From NCBI RefSeq assembly GCF_038396755.1, contig NZ_CP149822.1:4742001-4806000 (forward strand): a stretch of 64,000 bases of DNA, given 5' to 3'. This document shows, one piece after another, positions 1 to 7,377 of this stretch (its first letter is position 1; each line of letters opens with the position of its first letter). The notes beneath the pieces were generated by a model. That model did no database searches and was not told the DNA's origin. It saw only the letters and a list, made by a program, of their open reading frames with translations. Position numbers and translations under genes: made by a program. Source of the DNA: Chitinophaga pollutisoli. GTDB lineage: Bacteria; Bacteroidota; Bacteroidia; Chitinophagales; Chitinophagaceae.

Positions 1-194
1 GGAAGGAACGTACGCCTGGACAAGCGGCGGTGAAGTTTGTGCTGATGCATCCGGCGGTGACAAGCGCCGTGGCAGGCCTGCGCACCATGGCGCAATTGGA
101 GGACGTAGCGGCCGGAGCGCCGCGTTTTAATGAAGCGGAATACGAAATGCTCACCGCCAGCGTGCCCGTCCGCGAATACGAACAGCACGTCTGA
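1..194 (+). CDS. Aldo/keto reductase, C-terminal fragment
   Basis: The window opens inside a reading frame (codons begin at base 3) that runs 63 residues to a TGA at 192-194. The segment QAAVKFVLMHPAVTSAVAGL followed by LEDVAAGA matches the end of the aldo/keto reductase barrel, where the last strand and helix bind the NADPH phosphate. Family members are NADPH-dependent oxidoreductases of about 320 residues, so only the last fifth is here. The substrate cannot be told from this piece. Confidence 0.75.
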   Translation, partial: KERTPGQAAVKFVLMHPAVTSAVAGLRTMAQLEDVAAGAPRFNEAEYEMLTASVPVREYEQHV

Positions 195-243
195 ACGTGT
201 AATCGCTTCCGGCTAAACTAATAAGTTTGTTGTTGATACAGAA

Positions 244-280
244 AAGGCTGACCGCTTATCCGGTCAGCCTTGTATTTTTT
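244..280 (+). terminator. Rho-independent terminator of the aldo/keto reductase gene
   Basis: An 11-bp perfect stem (244-254 with 261-271, AAGGCTGACCG / CGGTCAGCCTT) with a 6-base loop is followed by a T-rich run to 280. It lies between two convergent genes; the T-run favours the plus strand, though the stem could stop both. Confidence 0.85.
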
Positions 281-293
281 ATCTGGAAGATGA

Positions 294-932
294 TTATTTC
301 TTCAGCAGCCCCTGGCGTTCCAGCGCCTGCACGAGCGCTTTGGTGTAGGACCGGGAGAAGTCGTCGATGCTGTTGGGATTGATGGTTTCCGATTGCACGG
401 AAAACAGCAGTGATTCGTTGCCGGCGTCATAGAGGTTGCTTTCGAGGAAGTAGGTTTTATCGGTGGTGTAGTACCCCGGGTTGTACATCATCGGGTAATA
501 ATAGTTGTAGTATCCCCAGAAACTGCCATACCAGCCCCAGGCGGGATACGGGGCGTAAGGGCCCGAACCCGGGACGTATCGGGTTTCGCTGGTTTTATCG
601 ACAACAGCCATGGTGAAAATGGCGTCTGCCCCCAGTTCGCGCACCTTGTTGAGAATGGCTTCTTTGGAGGGCACGTTTTCGCGGGTAAAGTTTGGCGGGA
701 AGATTTCGCCGCTTTTAATGGCTTTATAACCCCTGTCCTGCGCCGCGGCCGCCAGGTTGTTCTCGATACTTTGCTTGGCGGCCTGGTTGTGTACCATGGC
801 GGCAATGAAGATCGTGTTGTACGATTTTTCCGGAGCGTCGGGTGTTCTCCAGAAATTCGTGACCTGCGTGGTAGTGGCGCAGGCCGACAACAGCACGATG
901 GCAAACAGTGTCAGGTAGGATGAAGTTTTCAT
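294..932 (-). CDS. Lipoprotein of unknown function, aromatic-rich
   Basis: A 212-residue protein with a signal peptide and lipobox LLSAC (Cys18), so probably membrane-anchored in the envelope. Residues about 40-110 alternate helices and strands (IFIAAMVHNQAAKQSIENN, LGADAIFTMAVVD), a layout seen in small lipoproteins that resemble DUF4136-type proteins. Residues about 119-163 form a Tyr/Trp/Gly/Pro-rich stretch. The stop at 294-296 lies just past a terminator shared with the convergent upstream gene. It stands alone, 51 bases from the next gene on the same strand. I do not recognise a specific function. Confidence 0.7.
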   Translation of the reverse strand: MKTSSYLTLFAIVLLSACATTTQVTNFWRTPDAPEKSYNTIFIAAMVHNQAAKQSIENNLAAAAQDRGYKAIKSGEIFPPNFTRENVPSKEAILNKVRELGADAIFTMAVVDKTSETRYVPGSGPYAPYPAWGWYGSFWGYYNYYYPMMYNPGYYTTDKTYFLESNLYDAGNESLLFSVQSETINPNSIDDFSRSYTKALVQALERQGLLKK

Positions 933-983
933 GGTTTTGGTGCTTTTATACTAACCTAACAAGACACGTGAGGAAAAGTTGCG

Positions 984-1967
984 TTACCTGGCCTGCCAGA
1001 GTGCGTCGACAAACCAGTTTTTATCGTCCGTGAAGTTTTTCACCGGTGCGAACCCACAGCTGGAAGCCATTTCCCGGATGCCGTCGGGCGTGTATTTCTG
1101 GGAGATTTCCATGTATATGGGTTCGTCTTTCCGGAACCGGATGATGCTGCCGCCGATATGTACGGCCTGGTCGCGAAGGCTCACCAGGAAGCTTTTACAG
1201 GCGCCGGTGGACGGGTCATAAGTCGGGTAATGGAGGAAATGATGCCGCTGGAAATCGGCGTCCAGTTCGCGGTTGATGCGGGTGAGGAGGTTGAGGTTGA
1301 AGTCGCGGGTGAAGCCTTGCCGGTCGTTGTACGCATCGAGGATGAGGCGCGGGTTTTTCTGCAGATCGAAGCCGATGAGCAGGAAATCCCCCGGCCGCAG
1401 CTGGCGGCGCACTTCAGACAGGAAGCCCATGGCTTCTTCCGGCGTGAAATTCCCGATGCTGCTGCCCATGAACATCACCACGCGGGCGCGGCCAGGCGTT
1501 TGTCCAGAACGGGCCAGCATTTCCATGTATTCTCCGTTGAGCCCCTGGACGTCGAGGCCGGGAATCTGTTCGGGCAATGTATCCTGCAGGTGCCGGATGA
1601 TGTTGCCGGATATATCGATGGGATAATACCGGTTCCCTATGCCCGCGCGCATCCATTCGCGGAGGAGGTGGATGGACTTGGAAGCGTCTCCGGCGCCCAG
1701 TTCCACCAGGTCGGCCTGCGACGCCACGGCGCGGATGGCGGATACGATGGCGGCGGACTGCGTTTCCAGTATCTCCATTTCGCAACGCGTCAGGTAATAT
1801 TCCGGGCAATGCATGATCTGCTGGAACAGCGCATCGCCGGCGGCATCATAGAAATATTTGGACTGGAGCCTCTTGGGCTGCGATTGCAAGCCTTCCAAAA
1901 CGTCCCGTAAAAATGCCTGGCGCGCTTTGGAAACGGGCGCGGCCAGTGTAGCGGTTACTGATCTCAT
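984..1967 (-). CDS. egtD: L-histidine N-alpha-methyltransferase EgtD (ergothioneine synthesis)
   Basis: A 327-residue SAM-dependent enzyme predicted to trimethylate histidine to hercynine, the first step of ergothioneine synthesis. Visible family marks are PEYYLTRCEMEIL (55-67), the SAM-binding LVELGAGDASKS (87-98), MGSSIGNF (167-174), and IYMEISQKY (284-292), the region that carries substrate-binding glutamate in this family. Length is normal for EgtD. It is the last gene of a five-gene minus-strand operon and starts 3 bases after the EgtB stop, so translation is probably coupled. Pairing with EgtB makes the assignment firm; other methyltransferases of this fold are not found next to EgtB. 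Confidence 0.93.
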   Translation of the reverse strand: MRSVTATLAAPVSKARQAFLRDVLEGLQSQPKRLQSKYFYDAAGDALFQQIMHCPEYYLTRCEMEILETQSAAIVSAIRAVASQADLVELGAGDASKSIHLLREWMRAGIGNRYYPIDISGNIIRHLQDTLPEQIPGLDVQGLNGEYMEMLARSGQTPGRARVVMFMGSSIGNFTPEEAMGFLSEVRRQLRPGDFLLIGFDLQKNPRLILDAYNDRQGFTRDFNLNLLTRINRELDADFQRHHFLHYPTYDPSTGACKSFLVSLRDQAVHIGGSIIRFRKDEPIYMEISQKYTPDGIREMASSCGFAPVKNFTDDKNWFVDALWQAR

Positions 1968-1970
1968 CGG

Positions 1971-3152
1971 TTACGGTTTTATGGTTTTAGCCAGCCGGAT
2001 GCCTGTAAGCTGCCAGCGTAAATGCGGATGGAAAAAATTGCGGTATGTATGCCTGCTATGGCCCTCCGGTGTAAAATCGGACGCGCCGCGCAGCACTTTC
2101 TGGTTGACCATGAACTTGCCATTGTACTCCCCGACAGGCCCTGCCACGCGCTCGAATCCGGGATAGGGGAGATACGCGCTTTCCGTCCACTCCCAGCGCC
2201 GGCCCCAGTCGAACAGATGCGCCGCGGCTTCCCATTCGAATTCCGTGGGCAGGCGCATGCCTTTCCAGGCGGCGAATGCAGCAGCTTCGTAAAAACTGAT
2301 ATGACAGAGGGGCTCGTCGGGCTCAACGGGCTGAACGCCCTGCAAGGTGTACGTCATCCACCGGCCGTCTTCTTTATGCCAGTACATGGGCGCATGCACC
2401 TGATCGCGCTTCACCCAATCCCAGCCTTCTGCGTGCCAGTACGAAAATTCCTTATACCCGCCGGCGTCCATGAATGCGAGGAATTCGCCGTTGGTAACGG
2501 GGCGGTCCGCAATGGCGTAGGGCTCCAGGTAAACTTTGTGCCGGTCCAGCTCATTGTCGTAACAGAATCCCCCGCCTGAAAAGCCGATTTCATACACGCC
2601 ACCCTCCATGTTGATGAACTTCATGGCGGCGGCGGGCCGGGGCTGGGGTTGCTCTTCGGTGTCGTATGGCGGGAAGAGCGGGTTGTTGCCGAGGATAAAC
2701 TTGATGTCGGTCCACAACAGCTCCTGGTGCTGCTGCTCGTGCTGGCAGCCCAATGTCAGGAGGGTTGCTGCCTCAGCGGGGAGCGGTTGCGCGAGGAGCT
2801 GTTCCATGGCGGAATCAACGTATTTGCGGTATTTGTAGATTTCGTCTACGGTCGGACGGCTGAGATTGCCCCGGTTGGTGCGGATCACGCGGGCGCCGAG
2901 GCTTTCGTAGTAGCTGTTGAACACGAAGTTGAACATGGGATCGAACTCAACATATCCCGCCAGGAATTTTTTCAGCACCATCGTCTCGAAAAACCAGGTG
3001 GTATGCCCGAGGTGCCATTTCGGCGGGCTTACATCTTCTACAGGTTGTACCACATAATCCTCTTTTTGTAGCGGACGGCATATGGATTCCGTCCATTTCC
3101 GCACCTGCAGATATTGCCGCAGGAGCGCCGTGGGAGTAGTTACGTCTAACAT
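1971..3152 (-). CDS. egtB: Iron-dependent sulfoxide synthase EgtB (ergothioneine synthesis)
   Basis: A 393-residue two-domain enzyme that uses O2 and non-heme iron to attach a sulfur donor to hercynine, giving a sulfoxide. The N-terminal DinB-like domain (about 1-150) carries the iron ligands: histidine in WHLGHTTWF (47/50) and the pair H138 and H142 in CQHEQQHQE. The C-terminal FGE-like domain (about 175-393) shows FINMEGGVYEIG, MRLPTEFEWEAA and LRGASDF, ending in WQLTGIRLAK. No EgtC amidase and no EgtE lyase lie nearby; EgtC is dispensable if cysteine is the sulfur donor, and the C-S lyase must come from elsewhere. It starts 1 base after the transporter stop and is followed by EgtD after 3 bases. 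Confidence 0.92.
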   Translation of the reverse strand: MLDVTTPTALLRQYLQVRKWTESICRPLQKEDYVVQPVEDVSPPKWHLGHTTWFFETMVLKKFLAGYVEFDPMFNFVFNSYYESLGARVIRTNRGNLSRPTVDEIYKYRKYVDSAMEQLLAQPLPAEAATLLTLGCQHEQQHQELLWTDIKFILGNNPLFPPYDTEEQPQPRPAAAMKFINMEGGVYEIGFSGGGFCYDNELDRHKVYLEPYAIADRPVTNGEFLAFMDAGGYKEFSYWHAEGWDWVKRDQVHAPMYWHKEDGRWMTYTLQGVQPVEPDEPLCHISFYEAAAFAAWKGMRLPTEFEWEAAAHLFDWGRRWEWTESAYLPYPGFERVAGPVGEYNGKFMVNQKVLRGASDFTPEGHSRHTYRNFFHPHLRWQLTGIRLAKTIKP

Positions 3153-3153
3153 G

Positions 3154-4698
3154 TTAGTCTTTTTGCGTATTCAGATAACGCGTGAGATCGGAAATCGTGC
3201 GGATATGCAATTGCTCCGCCGCCGCTTCCCGCATCATCAGTGCGTATGCATTATTAAAACCGATAGGCTGCAGCCATTGCAGCCCGTATTGTTCCCCGAA
3301 CCTGGAACGTACGAATTGATAAGCGCTGTCTTTATCCCTCAGCCGGTCCGTCAGCGGTTCCTGCAAAATAACGAGGAGTCCGGTGCCGGTATATTCCGGA
3401 TAGAAGTCGATCTGATCGTTCGTCAATGCATCAAAACAAATTTTCGTGCCACCCAGGCCGGTTTTCGAAGAAATTGACAATTCCGTGTTGCCTTCCACGA
3501 GGATTTTGTACATCTCGCAAAGGATATATTGTTCTGTGAAGATCTTCGATCCCATGCGTACCACGCCTTTCTTTCCGTTCCGCGATGGTTTGTACAGCCC
3601 GTTTTCTTCCAGGAAACCGCGCGCCACGGCGGCAGGGCTTTCGTGCAGGAAATCCACGCGGTAATTAAGGTATGTCATCACCGAATCAGAGATGCGCCCC
3701 GCGAGGAGGTCCAGCGCGGGCCCTAGTTCGGGGAACCTTTCCAGCGCGTCTTTCCGCACTACCGGCGCGGCATGGTAAGGCGGGAAAATATGCTTGTCGT
3801 CGTCGAGCGTGATGAGTTGGAAGGCCCGGATGCGCCCGTCCGTACTGTATCCGCTCACCACATCCAGTTTCTCTTCATACAACGCCTGGTACATCACCGC
3901 GTCGTTGATCACAACGGTAGGAATGTTGAGCCCATATACCCGCCGCAACCCCGGCGAACCATCTTCCCGGCCCATGAACTCCGGCGTGAAACCTGCCAGT
4001 AGCTTGCCTTTGGTGGCCGGCACCATGGCTGAAACGGCGAATATGATCACCGCAGCGGCGCCCGCCCAGCGGAAGTGCCGCAGGCTCAGCTTCTGCGCTC
4101 TCGACAACAGGAAGTCAAACAATATAGCGAGCAACGCCGCTGGAATGGCGCCCGCCAGGATCATGCTGGTATTGTTCAGTGCGATGCCCCCGAAAATAAA
4201 TTCACCCAGCCCGCCCGCCGCGATGTAAGCCGCGAGCGTGGCCACACCTACGTTGATCACCGCCGCCGTACGGATGCCCGCGAGGATCACCGGCATGGCG
4301 AGCGGCAACTCCGCTTTGAACAACACCTGCCCGCGCGTCATTCCCATCGCCACCGCCGCTTCACGAACCGTTGCGTCTACCCCTTTGATACCGGTGTAAG
4401 TGTTGCGGATAATCGGAAGCAGCGCGTAGAGGAACAATGCGAAGATCGCCGGCTTGGGACCGATGCCCAGCAAGGGAATGAGAAAGCCCAACAGCGCAAT
4501 GCTGGGAATGGTTTGCATGACGCCGGCAAATCCCAGCGTAACGCCCGCCAGCTTTTGCTTCCGCGCGATAAGGATGCCAAGCGGCACGCCGGCCACTATC
4601 GCCAGCGCTACGGAAAGCAGCGTGAGGTGGATGTGCGTCCAGGTTTGCTCCAGCAGCTTGCCGGACTGGCTTTGCAGAAATTGGATGAATTCATTCAT
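3154..4698 (-). CDS. ABC transporter permease fused to a permuted substrate-binding domain (EgtU/OpuC type)
   Basis: A 514-residue inner-membrane protein. Residues 1-200 are an OpuC-type permease with the coupling motif EAAVAMGMTRGQVLFKAELP; a further membrane helix lies at about 210-228. The rest is a betaine/choline-type binding domain, but in swapped order: residues 233-368 (FMGREDGSPGL, GYSTDGRIRAF, DDDKHIFPPY, LNYRVD) match the C-terminal half of OpuCC, and residues 378-514 (VRMGSKIFTEQYI, GLGGTKICFDAL, YPEYTGTGLL, GFNNAYALM, TISDL) match its N-terminal half. The fused layout is that of EgtU, the ergothioneine importer of pneumococcus and Helicobacter. The gene overlaps the ATPase gene by 4 bases and abuts egtB, which supports ergothioneine over osmoprotectant as the substrate, by inference. 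Confidence 0.85.
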   Translation of the reverse strand: MNEFIQFLQSQSGKLLEQTWTHIHLTLLSVALAIVAGVPLGILIARKQKLAGVTLGFAGVMQTIPSIALLGFLIPLLGIGPKPAIFALFLYALLPIIRNTYTGIKGVDATVREAAVAMGMTRGQVLFKAELPLAMPVILAGIRTAAVINVGVATLAAYIAAGGLGEFIFGGIALNNTSMILAGAIPAALLAILFDFLLSRAQKLSLRHFRWAGAAAVIIFAVSAMVPATKGKLLAGFTPEFMGREDGSPGLRRVYGLNIPTVVINDAVMYQALYEEKLDVVSGYSTDGRIRAFQLITLDDDKHIFPPYHAAPVVRKDALERFPELGPALDLLAGRISDSVMTYLNYRVDFLHESPAAVARGFLEENGLYKPSRNGKKGVVRMGSKIFTEQYILCEMYKILVEGNTELSISSKTGLGGTKICFDALTNDQIDFYPEYTGTGLLVILQEPLTDRLRDKDSAYQFVRSRFGEQYGLQWLQPIGFNNAYALMMREAAAEQLHIRTISDLTRYLNTQKD

Positions 4699-5426
4699 GG
4701 CGCATCCCCTTTACCGTGAAGAAATGCCGCCACAAAGTCGTTTGCGGGATTTTGCTGTAATTCTTCCGGCGTGCCGGTTTGGATGAGTTTCCCTTTATCC
4801 ATGATACCGATATGGTCGCCCATCTCGAACGCGTCGCGGATGTCGTGCGTGACCATCACCACGGTTTTGCCTTTGAATTCGTCGAGCCCGGTGAATTCCT
4901 GCCGGATGCGGGCGCGGGTCACGGGGTCGAGAGCGCCGAAAGGCTCGTCCATCAGCAAAACCGGCGGATCAGCCGCGAGGGCGCGTGCGAGGCCTACGCG
5001 TTGTTGCTGTCCGCCGCTGAGCTGCGCGGGATATTGATGGGCGTGGCTTTCCCACGACAGTCCCAGCTTTTGAAGGAGGTCTTCGCTGCGCCGGCGGATG
5101 CGGAGTTTGTCCCAATGCAGCAATTTGGGCACGATGGCGATGTTTTCGGCTACGGTGTAATGCGGGAACAGCCCATATTGCTGCATGACGTATCCCATTT
5201 GCCGGCGGAGGATTTCCGGGCGGAGGCTGCGGGTATCTTTTCCACGGAACAGCACCTGCCCGCCGTCCGGGTCGATGAGTCGGTTGAGCATGCGCAGGGT
5301 CGTGGTTTTGCCGCTGCCGCTGGTGCCCAGCAGCATGAGGCGTCCGCCTTCCGGCACCCGGAAAGATACGCCCCGCACCGCTGGTACGCCTGCAAATGAT
5401 TTATAGAGCTGACTGGCTTCGATCAT
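4695..5426 (-). CDS. ABC transporter ATPase (EgtV/OpuCA type)
   Basis: A 243-residue ATPase that would power the permease/binding fusion encoded next. It has Walker A GTSGSGKT (34-41), the Q-loop in GYVMQQYGLFPH, the signature LSGGQQQ (136-142), Walker B LLMDEP with D160-E161, and the switch histidine in VTHD. It is shorter than osmoregulated OpuCA/ProV proteins because it ends at about the end of the catalytic domain and has no CBS pair; regulatory CBS domains sense ionic strength in those systems. Their absence fits a nutrient or antioxidant importer better than an osmoprotectant pump. It overlaps the flanking genes by 4 bases on each side. Confidence 0.9.
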   Translation of the reverse strand: MIEASQLYKSFAGVPAVRGVSFRVPEGGRLMLLGTSGSGKTTTLRMLNRLIDPDGGQVLFRGKDTRSLRPEILRRQMGYVMQQYGLFPHYTVAENIAIVPKLLHWDKLRIRRRSEDLLQKLGLSWESHAHQYPAQLSGGQQQRVGLARALAADPPVLLMDEPFGALDPVTRARIRQEFTGLDEFKGKTVVMVTHDIRDAFEMGDHIGIMDKGKLIQTGTPEELQQNPANDFVAAFLHGKGDAP

Positions 5427-6790
5427 GATTCGATGGACATAAACAGGTTATTGAGCGATTCCGAAAACGTGGGATGGGCGAAAACGCCGTCGCGCAGCTG
5501 CGCGCAGGTAATATTGCCCATCATGGCCATTTGCAGTACCGACATGATCTCGCCGCCGGCCACACTAAGAACCGACGCGCCGAGGATCCTGCCGGATGCT
5601 TTGTCTACCACGGCTTTCATCAACCCGCGCATATCGCCTGTCTCGATCCCCCGCGCCACGCGGGTCATGGGAAGCTTCGCCACGAGGATGTCCATCCCTT
5701 TTTCCCTGGCTTCCTGCTCCGTGATGCCGATACGCCCCAGTTCGGGATCGGTGAACATGCAATAAGGCACGGGCCTTTCATCTAAAGTAAGATTTTTATT
5801 TTCCAATAAGTTTTTAGCGACGATCACGTAATCGTTGTAGGAAATATGCGTGAACGCCGGCCCGCCTTTCACGTCGCCGAGCGCATAAATGCCGTTGATA
5901 TCCGTTTCCAGTTTATTGGTGACCGGGATGGTGCCCTGCGCCGTGCTATGGAGCCCTGTTTGTTCCAGCTGAAGGTCGCCGGTATTGGGCGTGCGGCCCG
6001 CCGCGATGAGCAGATGGCTGCATGTGATGCTGCGCTGCTGCCCGTCGGCAGTCAGTTCCAGGACAATAGAATCACCGGATTTCGATACGCGGTGCAATGC
6101 GGAACCGCAGCAAACCGTTATACCATCCTGCACAAGGATTTTCCGGATTTCTTCCGCCACGTCTTCATCTTCCTTTCCGAGTATCCGCGCATTTTTTTCC
6201 AGCAGCGTGACCTCCGCGCCGAACCGCCGGTACATCTGTCCCATTTCCATAGCTACGTACCCTGCGCCGAGGATGCATAAGTGTCTGGGCGTTTCGTCGA
6301 GATCGAGGATGGTGGTGGAAGTGAGGTAAGGCACGGTGTCGAGCCCTTCAATGGTTGGAATGGCCGGACGGGCGCCGGTGTTGATGAAGATATGCTCCGC
6401 ATGGAGGGTTTCGCCGTTTACATCCACGGTTTTCATGCCGGAGAAAACGGCTTTTCCTTCGATAAAATCTAGATTTTCGGTGGAAGCCACGGATTTGGTG
6501 AGGCTGGTGATGGACTGCTGCACGATTTTATCTTTCCTGGCTTTTACTTTCGATAATTCGACCTGCGAAGGATCCGCGGGAATACCGAACTGTGCGGCGC
6601 ATCCGGCGATGTAAGCGACACGGGCGGCGCCGATCATGGTTTTAGTGGGTGTACATCCGTCGTTGACGCAGGTGCCGCCGATCCGGCGTTTCTCAATCAG
6701 CGCGGTTTTCCAGCCTGCTCCGGCGAGCTTCCGCGCCAGCGGGGTTCCTGCCTGTCCGGCCCCGATAATGATGGCATCGTAATTTTTCAT
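5423..6790 (-). CDS. FAD/NAD(P)-dependent disulfide oxidoreductase, mercuric-reductase-like
   Basis: A 455-residue class-I pyridine nucleotide-disulfide oxidoreductase. It shows the FAD-binding IIIGAGQAG (8-15), the redox pair C41/C46 in GGTCVNDGCTPTK, the NAD(P)-binding CILGAGYVAMEMG, the second FAD motif YALGDV, and the C-terminal catalytic FAHPTFSE with the His-Glu dyad. The N-terminal heavy-metal domain and C-terminal cysteine pair of true mercuric reductases are missing. It is the first gene of the ergothioneine/transport operon and overlaps the ATPase by 4 bases. An inferred role is to reduce a disulfide in this pathway, possibly oxidised ergothioneine; lipoamide or glutathione-type substrates are alternatives not supported by context. 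Confidence 0.85.
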   Translation of the reverse strand: MKNYDAIIIGAGQAGTPLARKLAGAGWKTALIEKRRIGGTCVNDGCTPTKTMIGAARVAYIAGCAAQFGIPADPSQVELSKVKARKDKIVQQSITSLTKSVASTENLDFIEGKAVFSGMKTVDVNGETLHAEHIFINTGARPAIPTIEGLDTVPYLTSTTILDLDETPRHLCILGAGYVAMEMGQMYRRFGAEVTLLEKNARILGKEDEDVAEEIRKILVQDGITVCCGSALHRVSKSGDSIVLELTADGQQRSITCSHLLIAAGRTPNTGDLQLEQTGLHSTAQGTIPVTNKLETDINGIYALGDVKGGPAFTHISYNDYVIVAKNLLENKNLTLDERPVPYCMFTDPELGRIGITEQEAREKGMDILVAKLPMTRVARGIETGDMRGLMKAVVDKASGRILGASVLSVAGGEIMSVLQMAMMGNITCAQLRDGVFAHPTFSESLNNLFMSIES

Positions 6791-7123
6791 ATTGCAAGGG
6801 TTTTGCAGGCGCGGTAAAGCTACTATAACAAGTTGCGCCCATACAATGTTCGGATCGTGGATTCAGTGGTATGCGACGGAAAAAAAGCTCCCGTCCCCGC
6901 CTGACGCCTGTCATTCATCACATATCGGGCCGAATCTACTTTTGCATTATGAATCTGACACAAACTTAATACCGCTTCATACACCAGACAGCCGCCTCCG
7001 GGTAACCGGTGCGCCATTCATCCGGAAAAACCAGGGACGGGAGAAGCAACCGCAGCAAGACGAATAGCCACACGGAATGATGAAAAGACAGACCGGTTGT
7101 TTCTCGGGTAACCGCCTCCGTTA
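6791..7123. other. Intergenic region upstream of the ergothioneine operon
   Basis: No gene is supported in these 333 bases. The minus-strand promoter of the operon must lie here, but I see no clear CAAAnnTA (the minus-strand form of TAnnTTTG). On the plus strand TACTTTTG at 6937-6944 fits a -7 element but has no TTG partner at the right distance and no plus-strand gene close behind it. Confidence 0.5.
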
Positions 7124-7370
7124 TTAATGGTAGGCGATGTCTTCCAGCCGGCCCGGTTCCGGCAGCGTAATCACTGGCCCTTTGATGGCAACCAGTTTTT
7201 CCTGCTTGAATTCGCCGAGTGTACGGATCAACGATTCCGTCGCGGTTCCGGCCAGGGAAGCCAGTTCGTCCCTGGCGATGTTAACCTTGTACTGGCCAGT
7301 ACCCTGGTGATGTTGGCCTTGCGGGATTTGACGCATTGCCCGCAATTGAATAAATTAGAGATGCAAAACC
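7124..7370 (-). pseudogene. Remnant of a Crp/Fnr-family regulator (HTH end only)
   Basis: An open frame of 73 codons ends in the typical Crp/Fnr helix-turn-helix: VNIARDELASLAGTATES, then LIRTLGEFKQEKLVAIKG. The whole cyclic-nucleotide-type sensor domain is missing. Just upstream, a second frame reads VKSRKANITRVLAS, which resembles the short helix that precedes the DNA-binding domain, so at least one frameshift sits near 7290. Beyond about 7370 the neighbouring MoeA-like gene begins in the opposite direction. I read this as a truncated, frameshifted relic rather than a small working protein. Confidence 0.65.
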
Positions 7371-7377
7371 CAATGTT

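Noticed and set aside
1971..3152. Sulfatase-modifying factor (formylglycine-generating enzyme)
   Set aside because: The C-terminal half has that fold, but the N-terminal DinB domain with the His ligands and the adjacent EgtD identify EgtB.
3154..4698. Plain osmoprotectant (betaine/choline) transporter
   Set aside because: Not excluded by sequence, but the ATPase has no CBS domains and the gene is coupled to egtB and egtD, so an ergothioneine-linked role was preferred.
5423..6790. Mercuric reductase MerA
   Set aside because: The heavy-metal-binding N-terminal domain and the C-terminal cysteine pair are missing, and there are no mer genes nearby.
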